The translations under genes and the position numbers were made by a program. From Iris pallida (lineage: Eukaryota > Streptophyta > Magnoliopsida > Asparagales > Iridaceae), in NCBI GenBank assembly GCA_029216955.1, contig JANAVB010010791.1, positions 4,455,831 to 4,519,830 of the forward strand: DNA of 64,000 nucleotides. Direction: 5' to 3'. The notes under the pieces are model-generated. The model was not told where the DNA came from and did no database searches. It worked only from the letters and a program-made list of their open reading frames with translations. Shown here one piece after another: positions 33,291-44,545 of the stretch (within the stretch, counting starts at the first letter, position 1; the number at the start of each line of letters is the position of its first letter).

Positions 33291-33722
33291 CCGATAAGTG
33301 CCAGGCCGCCTTCAAGGAGCTGAAGGCGAGGTTGACTACAGCTCCTATCTTGATGCTGCCATCTGGATCTGGTGGTTATACGATCTACAGTGATGCTTTA
33401 GGATGGGGTTTGGGTTGTGTGCTTCAGCAGTACGGGAAGGTAATTGCCTATGCATCTAGGCAGTTACGTCCTCATAAGAGGAATTACCCTACCCACGATC
33501 TGGAGCTGGCAGCGATCATCTTTGCTTTGAAGCTGTGGAAACACTATCTGTACGGAGAGCGTGTGGAGATCTAAACTGACCACAAGAGCTTGAAGTACGT
33601 GTTTACCCAGAAGGAGCTGAATATGAGGCAGAGGCGATGGTTAGAGCTGATGAAGGATTTTGATATATCCTTACAGTACCATCTAGAAAAGGCCAACGTG
33701 GTCATGGATGCTTTGAGCAGGT
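33291..33722 (+). pseudogene. RNase H domain of element D
   Basis: It reads [39 protein letters not shown] and, after a stop at 33572-33574, [20 protein letters not shown] and NVVMDALSR. The catalytic aspartates in YSDA and DALSR and the glutamate in DLEL are kept. The stop lies just before TDHKSL, and the same frame continues beyond it. Confidence 0.92.
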
Positions 33723-35160
33723 ATCCCGTGGCCATGTGTTTGACGATGGATCGTCACCTTCTGCCAGATCTGGAGATCTTGGGCATAGAGGTGATAGTCC
33801 CTGGGTTCGAGGCACAGATGTGGGGTCTGCAGGTGCAGTCGGAGCTGATGGAGAGAGTCAGGGCAGCTCAGTTTGAGGATGAGGCTCTGAGGGTCATCAG
33901 GGAGCAGGTCCAGATAGGACTGTTGGATGAGTTCTCTATAGCAGGGGATGGATCGTTGAGGCATGGTACCAGATTGTGCGTACCGAGCGGAGGACTTCGG
34001 GAGGAGGTTCTTCAGGAGGCACATCGTTCTCAGTACTCTATGCATCTAGGAGCCAACAAGATATATAGAGACTTGAGACAGCATGTTTGGTGGTATGGCA
34101 TGAAACGCGAGGTGGCTCAGTTTGTTTCGAGATGCTTGGTGTGCCAGCAGGTGAAGGCCGGGAGGCAGAGACCCGGTGGATTGCTCCAGCCACTACCTAT
34201 TCCTGAGTGGAAGTGGGAGCATATCACTATGGACTTTGTATCTGGGCTTCCGTGCTCTCCATGAAGGAAAGATGCAATTTGGGTCATTGTTGATCGATTG
34301 ACCAAATCGGCCCACTTTTTGCCTTTCAAAGTAGGTTTGTCGACGGAGAGGTTGGCCGAGATGTACGTGCGGCAGATAGTCCGATTGTACGGGGTTCCAG
34401 TGAGTATAGTCTCGGATCGGTACAGTCGATTCACTTTCCACTTCTGGCGGAGTTTGCAGCTTAGCTTGGGCACATCGCTCAAGTTCAGTACCGCATACCA
34501 CCCCCAGACAGATCGGCAGTCGGAGAGGACAATTCAGACCCTCGAGGATATGCTGCGTACCTGTGTCTTGGACTTCGAGGGATCTTGGGAGGACCACCTT
34601 CACTTGGTAGAGTTTTTTTACAACAACAGCTACCAAGCCAGTATAGAGATGTCACCTTTCGAGGCTCTATACGGACGGAGGTGCCGTACTCCCTTGCCTT
34701 GGAATGATGTCGGCGATAGGGTTTTGCTTGGCCCTGAGATGGTGGTGGATGCTGCAGAGAAGGTCAGGGTTATCAGAGATCGACTTCGGGTGGCGCAGGA
34801 TAGGCAGCGGCATTGGGCCGATAGCCACCGGAGGCCGTTGGAGTTTGAGGTATAGTTTAGATTTTTCTAGTATTTGAGTCTGATTGTGATTGTTTTAGAT
34901 CAAGCTTTAAGTCTTGTGTTTTGTTCTAGGTTGGTGATCTTGTGTTTCTGCGGATTTCTCCGACGCGTGGCACGATTCATTTTGGTGGCGGCGGGAAGCT
35001 TAGTCCACGATACATCGGACCATTCCGTATCTTGGATAGGATCGGTGCAGTGGCTTACCGACTGGAGTTACCGCCCGTACTAGAGGGAGCGCACTGCGTG
35101 TTCCACATGTCGCAGCTGAGACGGTACGTGGCAGATCCCAATCACGTCTTGGACCACTCA
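33723..35160 (+). pseudogene. Integrase of element D, with an intron-like insert
   Basis: The zinc-binding part is complete: [15 protein letters not shown] then [10 protein letters not shown] (HX6H and CX2C). The core gives [10 protein letters not shown], a stop at 34262-34264, [29 protein letters not shown] and [12 protein letters not shown], so all three catalytic acids are readable. After HRRPLEFE the frame is broken by 80 bases with GT-AG borders (34850-34929). It then resumes as VGDLVFLRISPTRG, KLSPRYIGPFRILDRIG and VFHMSQLRRYV, the C-terminal DNA-binding module. Removing the insert joins the two frames exactly. Confidence 0.9.
34850..34929 (+). other. Candidate 80-bp spliceosomal intron in D integrase
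   Basis: It begins GTATAG and ends in the T-rich TTGTGTTTTGTTCTAG. It is A/T-rich and contains several stops. Both flanks code for contiguous integrase residues (LEFE and VGDLVF). The length is not a multiple of three, yet skipping it restores the frame. Element A has no insert at the same place. Confidence 0.7.
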
Positions 35161-35352
35161 GAGATCGAAGTGGGACCGACACTCAGCTATCCAGAGAAGC
35201 CGGTTGAGATCTTGGACCGAAGAGAGAAGGTGCTCCGGAACCAGGTCATTCCCTTGGTTCACATTGCATGAAGACACCACACTCCAGGTGAGTCCACCTG
35301 GGAGAGGGAGGACGACATGTGGGAGCGATTCCCATATCTCTTCGAGCCTTGA
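35161..35352 (+). pseudogene. Chromodomain of element D
   Basis: It reads YPEKPVEILDRREKVLRNQV, IPLVHIA, a TGA stop at 35269-35271 at the place of a conserved tryptophan, then RHHTPGESTWEREDDMWERF and PYLFEP before the final stop at 35350-35352. The premature stop removes the last third. The family uses this module to direct integration to chromatin. Confidence 0.88.
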
Positions 35353-35436
35353 TATAAAATTCTATCTTTTTCTTTCCTTGTTCTATTCATGATTGCTGTG
35401 TTAGTTCTCATTCAATTTCGAAGACAAATTTTTTTT

Positions 35437-35447
35437 AAGGAGGGTAG
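35437..35447 (+). other. Polypurine tract of element D
   Basis: AAGGAGGGTAG, three bases before the 3' LTR, follows TTTCGAAGACAAATTTT, the conserved box in front of the tract in this lineage. Confidence 0.85.
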
Positions 35448-36109
35448 ATTTGTCACTCCCAATTTTCAAATTAGGGTTATTTTCGTCATTTTCAAGTTTT
35501 ATAATTTTTAGGATTTTTTATTTATTTTATGTGATTTTTTGGGATTTATTTGGTTTGGTTTGGATTTTATCCAATTCGGACTCAAGTTGGAGACCCAGGT
35601 AGCCTGGACACTAGTGGGACCCACATACTAGCTGGACTTGGCCCAAATACCATCCTAATTAGGTTAGAAATCATAAACCCAACTTCCATGGCTTAATTAG
35701 TCATTTTAGAGACTTAATTAGTTCATTAGAAACAAACCGAACCAAACCGAAACAAACCGAACCCAACCTAAGTCTAATGGGTTTGGAGGGCTATTGGATC
35801 CTATCCAAACCCACTAACCCCCCTTGGCCGGCCACATGTAGGAGAGCCCCCCTCTTTTTTCTCCATTAAGAAAACCCTCTCTCTCTCTTTCAAAAATCCA
35901 TTTTTCTTTCAAGTCCTTCTTCCTCCAAGAAACCTATCTAGGTATGCTTCTAATTCCTCATTTATTACACTTTTGCATTTAATTCTTTCACAATAAATGG
36001 AGAGGAGAAGATTCTCCACCATTTGCCCATAAATTTGTAGGATTTCCCTAGAAAAATAGGTTAAGGATTATTAGGGGTTTATGTATAATGAATGGTATTT
36101 ATATGTATA

Positions 36110-36477
36110 TATGAATATATATACATATATGTATATATATAATTATAAGTATTTGTGTGTGTGTGTGTAGGGGAAATGGAAGTGGTGGTGGTGGTGTTGT
36201 GAGAGTGGCATGGGTGTCATGAGAGTGGTGAGAGTGTGTGTGGTTGTGAGTGTGTGAGTGTGTATGTATTTTTATACATATCTATACATGTGTGTGTGTG
36301 TCTATATTTATATATATATCTATGTGTGTGTGTGTGAGTATTTATACATATGTAGATATACGTGTGTGTGCATTCATAGATATGTAGATAGATGTGTGTG
36401 TGTGTTTGTGTATAGGGATATATATATAGATATATATATATATAGATAGATAGGTGGTTAGTTATATATATATATAT

Positions 36478-36549
<72 letters not shown>

Positions 36550-36727
36550 GAAGAGGAGGAAGAAGTGGAAGAAGGAGAAGAGATGAAGAAGAAGAAGCCA
36601 CAGCAGTAGCAGCAGCTACAGCTGCAGGAGCAGCAGCTCCAGCTGCAGCAGCAGTAGCACTGGCAGCAGCTGCTGCCAGTTAAACCCCCCCCCTCCATTC
36701 AGCCCTTTAGCCAATGTAAAACCCCCC

Positions 36728-36790
<63 letters not shown>

Positions 36791-36800
36791 TAGATACATA
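36110..36800 (+). repeat. Compound microsatellite in the 3' LTR of D
   Basis: It has the same order as the 5' copy (TG-rich, TA, GAA, CAG, C run, TA). The first TA run is broken by GATA steps around 36420-36480, and the second long run ends near 36790. Purine-rich sequence with GAAGAA and TTAGAAG words continues to about 37060. Confidence 0.92.
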
Positions 36801-37549
36801 GAGAAGATTAGAAGAAGTTTAAGAAATTAGAAGAAGAAAAGTTAGAAAAGAATTAGAAGTTAGAATAGGAAGAAATGGAAGAAGTTGATAAGAATTAGAA
36901 AAGAAGAAGAATTAGAAGAATAGGGAGAATAGGAAGAAGTAGGAAGAAAATTAGAATAGAAAAGAACAAGAGAAATGAAGATTAGGAATGAGAGGAAGAG
37001 TTAGAAGAAGATGAAATAGGAGAATATAAATTAGAGAAGGGGAATTTGAAGAGAAGGGAATAGGAGAAGAAGAATAGGGAGGAAAGTGGGAAAAATAGAA
37101 ATAGAGGAGAGCGAGTTAGAGGGTGAAACAGAGCTCGGAGTATCGGAATGAGTTGAAACTTGGCGTGGGGCTAGAATACGTGAATTAGATTTTGCGGGTA
37201 GGCTCCCGAGTGGAAATCGGGGTTGTAGGGCGTCGGTATCGCGTCGTACCATTGCGTATCTTAAAATATTCAAGATATCGGCAATGGGCCGTATCACGGA
37301 CTAGACGTCCGTTTTACTTTGGTATCTTGGTAGGTAATATATGTATAGGCTAGTATCTTACTATCCTAGGGAGCTCGGGTCAAAATAACAAGCGTAGGTA
37401 GGCTAACTAGGTTTCCACCTAGGCTAGGAATTTACCTTAGAAAGGGTAAAATAGGATATTGGCCTACGGCCAAGATTTGAGTTTCGAAGTCCAAGATGGA
37501 CTTGGATATGGATTGTAGAGGTTGGTAATGATTAGAAATGGTCGTCTAG

Positions 37550-37910
37550 ACCTAGTCTTGACCCCGGTTGACCACGGTTGACTTCTTAGACCAAAAGTCA
37601 ACTAAGGGTCAATACTTTACCCAATTTAGTCCCAAATTCCATTAAACTTGTGTAGTTGACCAAAAGTCAACTATTAGTCACCATTAACCTATGATTGACC
37701 TAGGGTTGACCAGAGTTGACCAGTTGACCAAAAGTCAACTGTAAGTCAACCGTTGACTCAAATCGACCTAGATTAATTCCGTTTGACTTGCATTGACCCA
37801 GTATGACCTAGCTAGACCTAATATGGCTTAGATTGACCTCGTACAGTCTAGTTTGACGTGTCTTGACCTAGAATGACTTAATAGGATTTAAATTGTCTTG
37901 ACTTTACTTC
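37550..37910 (+). promoter_or_regulatory. W-box-like TTGAC array in the 3' LTR of D
   Basis: This is the same array as in the 5' LTR, with a few substitutions that gain or lose single TTGAC words. Confidence 0.6.
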
Positions 37911-39134
37911 CTAAACATAGTATTGATACGTCTTGTTATCTATAGGTCCTCGAGATGCTGCGTTGGATCCCGTTGACATATTTCATCATATTACAGGCGG
38001 GTACATTCTCTGACACTTTTCCAATTTACGATGATTGTTATAATTCATGTAATTAGTGTAGATATGCTTGTTCTCGACACATTGGTCACACGAATTGGTA
38101 TTCATGGATCCCGACATGAGATGTTATTCCTCGTTATCTTGGTATATCTTGTGCAAGCTCCCTTGTAGTTCTTGTGCAGTATATGGACACCGATTCTCGA
38201 GGAGACTTGCTCCCTTCTCGTAGAATCCCGTGTCGTAACGTGTCTTACTTGGATCCACCCTACCAGTCGGAGACGGGGAGCACTAGTGTAGACATGTGGT
38301 CATTATCTACCTTGTTATTCTTGTAGACCTTGTGAGTGTTAATCATACACTCCACGTATGATTAACCAGGCCAGTAGACCTTGTGCAGACCCAAGCCGGC
38401 CACATGTTGAAACTAATACTCGCACACCTAGATATATGATTCTTGATTCTTGTACATGCCATGATCAGTTTACTTGCCTTGTTCTAGCTCTAGTTTTACA
38501 GCTTACCTTGCCATGATACTCACATATACATTCCATGATTTTCTTGTATATACTCCCTATTTACAGTCTTATAGCTTTTGTCATATCTTGTGAACTGTTG
38601 TTAGTAGATTGTACTCATTCCATCCTGACAGGATATGTTGACAATATTACAGATACTGATGAGGGAGATTATAGTACCTACTACGGTCCGGATGACGTAG
38701 TGGGCGTAGACTTGGAGACTTTGGTCCAGCAGGGCTTAGCTCCGCCTGACGAGACCTTACCACTTGCTTAGTTTGAGTAGGTCTTTTGTACTGGACTTTG
38801 TCTCTAGCTACTTTTGAGACTGTTATTATTATGAATTGTATTTAGAGACTTGGACTTGTATATATACTTGTGTTGGACTTGACAGGTTATTATTTTATCG
38901 TCTTGTTGGCTTTATATTTCAGTCTTTACTTTATCATCTTAGAGTTGTGATTGAGCACTCGTATATATTCATTGCTTGTCCTCCGTTCGGAGTTGACCAT
39001 ATTCTCGACAGGTTTTTGATATATATATATAAACTGTTTAGAGTAGAAAACCTACAGCGTTCTACGCCGTTTTTACGGTGAGGGCTGGGCGTTGTCACGT
39101 GCACGTGCCCTTATAGCGGGTACGGGTCATGACA

Positions 39135-39715
39135 CTTCCGAGGCATGATGAGAAATTTGCGGTCAACAGAGGACATTTGTGGTCCTATTACCCTTGGCGT
39201 ACCCTGGTTCAGGGTAGACATGGTAAGTACGAAGGTTTTACCGTAGAGTCTTCGTGCTCAGAGGTAATGAGGACGTGGCAGGAGCGGACTCAACGGAGAA
39301 TATTTATGGACCTATTATCCTTGGCGTACTCCGGTAGTGGGTACGGATAATAAGTCGAAAGGGAATCATCATACTTACTCAGAGGTAATGAGGACATGGC
39401 AAGCATGAAGGTTTCTTCGACGGAGCCTTCCCATTCAGAGGTAATGAGGACATGATAGGAGTGGGCTCAATGAAGGAGGGTACATAGAACGACTCAGAGG
39501 TAATGAGGATATGGAAGTTCTATGTAAAGGGGTGATTTGTATTTGGCGGAAGTGAAATGACTCAAAGGTAATGAGGACATGGCCGTTTTGGAAATTTGTG
39601 GATCGGTTACCCTTTTTATGCACTGGGAGTGTGGGTAGTGGATCATGAGGGAGTTTCTCTTCCAGGAAGAAAGTTCAGGGGTATGATCATACATGACTTA
39701 CTATCTGAGAGAGTA
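39135..39715 (-). repeat. 3' UTR of G, part right of D: ~60-bp repeats
   Basis: After the target duplication cttcc, copies of CAGAGGTAATGAGGACATGG start at 39259, 39380, 39436, 39494 and 39562, so most spacings are near 60 bases or twice that. Shared blocks (GTCAACAGAGGA, CCTATTATCCTTGGCGTAC) tie it to 26024-26625. No gene is seen. Confidence 0.8.
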
Positions 39716-39892
39716 ACCGGAATGTGAGTTCAGGGACACCAGCGGGTACATGACTCGATAATTTGAAATTTGGAGGTATGAGTTCAGCGGCACCAGCGGG
39801 TACATGACTCGATAATCTGGAATATGGAAATATGAGAGTGTGAGTTCAGCGGCACCAGCAGGTACATGACTCGATAATCTGGAATGTGTCAT
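39716..39892 (-). repeat. Tandem array in the 3' UTR of G next to integrase
   Basis: Three units of 55-62 bases contain TGAGTTCAGCGGCACCAGCG and GGTACATGACTCGATAAT. The reverse complement of the same unit forms the array after E integrase (63721-64000). It begins right after the integrase stop. Confidence 0.88.
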
Positions 39893-41160
39893 TTAGACAT
39901 AATATTTCTTCAGGAACTTGTCGTTGATGGGCAACATGAGCAAGTCTTCATTTTGTTTTACGAGGCGGTAAGCACCGTTGGAGAATACAGCCTCGATGAT
40001 AAATGGACCTTCCCATTTTGGCTGGAACTTGTCGACGGTCTTGTGAGTCATGACCATCGGCCTCCGGACTGCCAGAACGAGATCGCCCACTTGGAATGTT
40101 CTGATTTTGACCTTCTTGTTGAAGGCTCCAAAGATGCGTGCTTGGTATAGCTCGATCCTTTGCTGAGCCAGGAGGCACTTTTCATCTAAGGCCTCTAACT
40201 CTTGTAGCTGGCGATGGTAGTTATCATCCGTCGTCAATTGATAAGTGAGGACGACGTAGAGTGAGGGTATTTGAGTCTCCAATGGGAGAACTGCCTCTCT
40301 TCCGTACACCAGGAAGAATGGTGTATTCCCTGTGGCCGTTCGAATTGTGGTACGATACGCCCATAAGCATTCCCTAAGCTTCTCGTTCCAGTCGTATTTG
40401 TTGGACGATATGAACTTTTTGAGTAACTTGATGATGGTTTTATTGAATGCTTCAGCCAACCTATTTGCTGCTGGATTATACGGCGTCGAAGCAATATTCT
40501 GGATGCGGTGCTTGTCACAGAAACGATAGAAGGCGTGGCTTGCAAACTGCGGACCATTATCGTGGATGATCCTTCGGGGCAGTCCAAAGCGATAGATGAC
40601 GGAATGCTTGAGGAAGCTGATCACGTTTGAGGTTTTGACTTCTGCAAGCGGGACAGCTTCTGTCCATTTGGAGAAGTAATCTGTAATTGCGAGTATGAAG
40701 CGATGTCCTCGGGAGGAAGGTGGAGTTATTGGACCAATGACATCCATCCCCCATGCTTCGAATGGCTAAGATGCCACTGTCGGATGTAGAAATTCGGATA
40801 GTTGGTGGATGAAGTCCGCGTATCCTTGGCAGGCTTTGTACCTTCTTGCATAATCTATCGCATCTGCTACCATCGTGGGCCAGTAGTAGCCCATTCGGCG
40901 AAGACGGTCTTACAATTTAGGGCCAGGCTGATGGGCCCCGTAAACACCGTCATGAGATTCTCGCACGGCTTCTTTGGCTTCTGCATTTGACAGACACCGA
41001 AGCAATAATCTATCATAGGATCGACGATACAACATTTTTGTCTCTGTATCGTAGAAGAATCTGAGAAAATGCCGTCTGATGGAGGTGGCTTCCTTTGGGT
41101 TCTCGGGCAGGATATCGTAGACGACGAAGTCAATGAATGGTTGTCTCCAATCTGGGATAT
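39893..41160 (-). pseudogene. Integrase of element G
   Basis: On the minus strand it reads RRSYDRLLLRCLSNAEAKEA and HDGVYGAHQPGPKL, a stop at 40910-40912, [15 protein letters not shown], a stop at 40768-40770, then a 284-residue open stretch: GMDVIGPITPPSSRGHRFI, IHDNGPQFASHAF and AEAFNKTIIKLLKKF with the three catalytic acids. The C-terminus reads ALDEKCLLAQQRIELYQARI, GDLVLAVRRPMV and FLKKYYV. The first cysteine of the zinc-binding CX2C is tyrosine (YKAC). No chromodomain follows. Confidence 0.9.
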
Positions 41161-41249
41161 CGTCGATCGTCTGAGCGGAATAACTCGCCATGACTTGAAC
41201 GTTGTTCTTGGGGCAGACCAGTTCGTGGCCTATCACATCTACCGGTTGA

Positions 41250-41665
41250 TGAGTATGATTTGGCATTGCTAGGGAAGCGGCCAGGCCTGCTAAGGCATCG
41301 GCTTCGATATTTCGGAGTCTGGGGACGTGCTCGATAAAGAACCCCTCGAACGATGAGATGATGTCGATCGCTATCTGGTAATAGGAGATCATGTCTTCGT
41401 GGCAAACTTCGTATGAGCCCCGGATCTGATTGACGATTAACTGAGAATCGTCGTATACTTCAAGATATTCTACCCCCAGCTCTCTTGCAAGTTGGAGGCC
41501 AATGACCAAAGAATTGTACTCGGCCACATTGTTAGAGCAGGGTTCTGTGAGAGAATAAGTGTGGTTAATCACCAATCAGGAAGGGGAGACTAGCACCACC
41601 CCGACTCCGACGACGATGTTGCCCTTGGGTCCCGTTCTTGAAGCACCATCGAAGAACATTTGCCA
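41250..41665 (-). pseudogene. Second (archaeal-type) RNase H of element G
   Basis: It reads MFFDGASRTGPKGNIVVGVG, a stop at 41576-41578, then CSNNVAEYNSLVIGLQLARE, EVYDDSQLIVNQIRGSYEV and RNIEADALAGLAAS, so the four acidic positions of the fold are kept. Its place after the first RNase H and before integrase marks the Tat lineage. In other copies EVYGDS is found where G has EVYDDS. Confidence 0.87.
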
Positions 41666-43246
41666 TATATTATCGTAAGAGGTTGCATGCGAGTCGACGA
41701 CCTCATCTGGGATCTCTTCATATACTCTGGACGACTCCGAGCCCGGGTGGGCTGCCAAAAAGTCTGTCAGGGCTTGTCCTTTGACAGCCTTTTGCGGGAC
41801 GAAGATCATATGATAAGGGGACAGCAATATTGCCCATGTAGCAAGGCGAGAGCTGAGTGTCCCTGGTTTAGTCATAAGGACCCTGAGAGGGTTGACTCGT
41901 GAGATCACATGTATTGTTTGTCCAGTGACATAGTGTCGCATCTTCTGAATGGCGAACACCAGGGCAAGGCATTCCTTCTCCACAGCGGTATATCGATGCT
42001 CTGGCCCAATCATCATTCGACTGAGGTAATATATGGCTTGCTCATGGCCTACGTCGTTGTTTTGTGCCAGCAGAGCCTCGAGGGAATGTTCCATTGCTTG
42101 TACGTAGAACAGGAATGGTTTTCCAGCCACCGGAGCCACTAGGACTGGAGGGTTCGACAAATATTCTTTGATATTGTCGAAGGCCCGCTGACATTCTTCG
42201 TCCCATACGAACGAGACGCCTTTCTTCATGAGATGGGTGAATGGTCGACATCGCCCGGAGAGGTTAGAAATGAACCTCCTGATGTAAGCTAGCCTCCCTT
42301 GAAGGCCTCTGAGTTCGCAGAGATTTTTCGGGGGACCCATCTCCATAATTGCCTTTGTCTTCTCAGGGTCTACATGGATACCCTGGGCGGTGATGATGAA
42401 ACCTAAGAACTTCCCGCTGGATATGCCCAAGAAGGACTTCGTAGGGTTCATTTTCAAATTGTGTGCTCGCATCAGGTCGAACACCGTCCTCAGATCCTGC
42501 AGATGGTCTCCCTTACAGCGACTCTTGACGGCGATGTCATCAAAATAGCATTCTACCGTCTTGCGTAAGTGGTCTCTAAAGATGATGTTCATGGCTCTTT
42601 GATATGTGGCGCTGGCATTCTTCAAACCGAACGGCATGACTCCGTAGTAGTATGTGCCAATCGGGGTTCGGAATGATGTATGCTTTTCGTCGTCAGGAGA
42701 TATCTTGATTTGGTTGTACCCCGAGAAGCCATCCATGAATGACATACGTTCGAAGCCGCAGGTGTTGTCAATTATGATGACCGTGATAGGGAGGGGGAAT
42801 TCATCTTTAGGGCATGCCTCGTTCAGATTGCGGAAGTCGATGCAGATTCGAATCTTTCCATTCTTCTTGAGGACTGGTACTTTATTGGCGACCCAATCCG
42901 GATGTTGTTCCTCACGAATGAAGCCACTGGCTATCAGTTTGTTGACTTCGGCCTCGATCGCGTCCATGATGCCCGGGCGAAAGCGTCGCTGTTGTTGTTT
43001 GACCGGCTTTGCATCTGGCCGAATGTTGAGTTTATGAAGAGCAATATCGGGATTTAACCCCGGCATGTCTTCATAGCTCCAGACGAACACATCAATATAT
43101 TCTTTGACAAGTTCCAGCAACGATTCTCGCTCTCCGTCTGTTAGGCTTTTACTGACGAAGATCGGTTTTGGAGAAGATTCGCTGCCGAGATCTACTTTTA
43201 TGACCTCATCTTCAGTAGGAGGTTCTCTCTGTTCGAACCGCTTTTC
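41666..43246 (-). pseudogene. Reverse transcriptase and first RNase H of element G
   Basis: The 514-residue open frame (43120-41576) begins LLELVKEYIDVFVWSYEDMP. It contains QQRRFRPGIMDAIEAEVNKL, KIRICIDFRNLNEACPKDEF, SFMDGFSGYNQIKI and MPFGLKNASATYQRAMN. The active site is ECYFDDIAVKSR near 42550, where E and B have YVDD. Then come FLGFIITAQGIHVDPEKTKA and the RNase H part (PFLFYVQAMEHSLEALLAQN, YTAVEKECLALVFAI, GQTIHVISRVNPLRV). The stop at 43247 separates it from the preceding linker in the same frame. Confidence 0.9.
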
Positions 43247-44545
43247 CTATTGTGCATCCAGCTGTTGGGCCCACGGCTCTAGCTCGAGGATTTCAGGGAT
43301 GTCTTCATCTTCTTCATAAGCGTCGGCGAATGCCATGTTGACTGACAAGACTTGTCTGAATATGTCTCCGATGCTGGTATCCAAATCAGAAGTTGGTAAC
43401 CCGGTTGAATGTGACTGCCAGTCACATTCTTTATCTGAACTCTCAGGGGTCGTCGTGGGTGTTACATACCCTAATCCACATCGAGTTTTGCTATAGTAGT
43501 CCCATGGTTTGCCAGCCGGGACTGGTGGCTTCAAAGGTAATCGTCGTCCAGTACCGTAGTTCAAGCCTGGCGTTATCTCCAGATCATACCCCTGTTTCTG
43601 CATGAGATATTTGGATTGGGGGCTATAAAGATACAGAGGCAGTCTCCCGGCATCTGAACCAAGGTCGAATTCTTCTATGGTGAAGGGATGTGGATCGTCC
43701 TTCCCGCCGAAGATGATTGGATGGTCCCCTCCCTCGATTATGTGGTAAGCATCTTCCACTGGAGTAATCTGGATTGCGATGTACACCTTTGTCACCTGTG
43801 TGTGTAGGTGAGTGCCTATACCGTGTTCTATATCATATATTATACAAAGCTTATTGAGCTCGAGGTAGTTCAAAGATAATCCTTTATTGATGAAGTAAGG
43901 TATCTTTTCTAGGGGGATTACATCATCTGCGGAGGGAACATCAGTGTGGACAGCCACATACTTGGATAGCTCCGGTTCCTCTTCGGCTATCCCCTGTATA
44001 AATGAAGACTGAGAGGACGACCTGGCCAGCTTGATCGTCAGAGGTTCAGCTGGTGGAGCAGAGCGTGGAGTTGTTGGCAGACTAGCAACCCCCGGTCTGG
44101 TACTCGATGTTGGGCGGGGAGTGGTTGGTTCGCTAGAAATTCCAAGCCTTGCATCGGGGTGATGACCCTTCTTGGAAAGGCGTATCGTTATTGGCTTGTC
44201 GGAATGATTGAGCTTCTTCGTTTGTGGCTGGCCGACTCTCGGCAGCCTGATTGTCAATGGCTCCGTTGAGGGTCTTGGCATTTGGCCAGACCTTGGCAGC
44301 CGGATTATCATCTTCTCTTCCTGTGCTGAGAGGCTGATTGCGTCCTTATGCAGAGTGGCGGTAAGGGGTACAGACTTGCCAGGTTTGCGAGCTTGGAGGT
44401 GGATCGTCAGAGGTTCTTCTGATCCTGTGGCTGTCTCGGTACGAGCTTGTACATCTCCTTCATCAAGGTACCTCTTCGACTTTTCGTACAGACAGAAGAT
44501 CTTAGTAGTAGGATTCGACCCCTTTGAAGGGATCGATATCAGCAA
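43247..44545 (-). pseudogene. Protease-RT linker of element G with a G-patch-like motif
   Basis: The 432-residue open frame holds repeated LTIRLPRxGQ units, a Ser/Pro/Thr-rich part, and a conserved stretch: VPSADDVIPLEKIPYFINKG, LNKLCIIYDIEHGIGTHLHT and EDAYHIIEGGDHPIIFGGKD. QKQGYDLEITPGLNYGTGRR and TRCGLGYVTP follow, a G-patch-like glycine pattern. E has the same. The stretch around GIGTHLHTQ resembles no domain I know. The frame meets the protease through a one-base frameshift near 44510. Confidence 0.75.

Larger units (their letters stand above)
35451..39134 (+). repeat. 3' LTR of element D
   Basis: It starts TGTCACTCCC and ends ATGACA, and has the same internal order as the 5' LTR: microsatellites 36110-36800, W-box-like array 37550-37910, shared block 37994-38013 (one mismatch to the 5' copy), open frame 38535-38771. 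The TA runs differ in length and placement. Single-base differences are scattered and mostly transitions. Confidence 0.92.
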
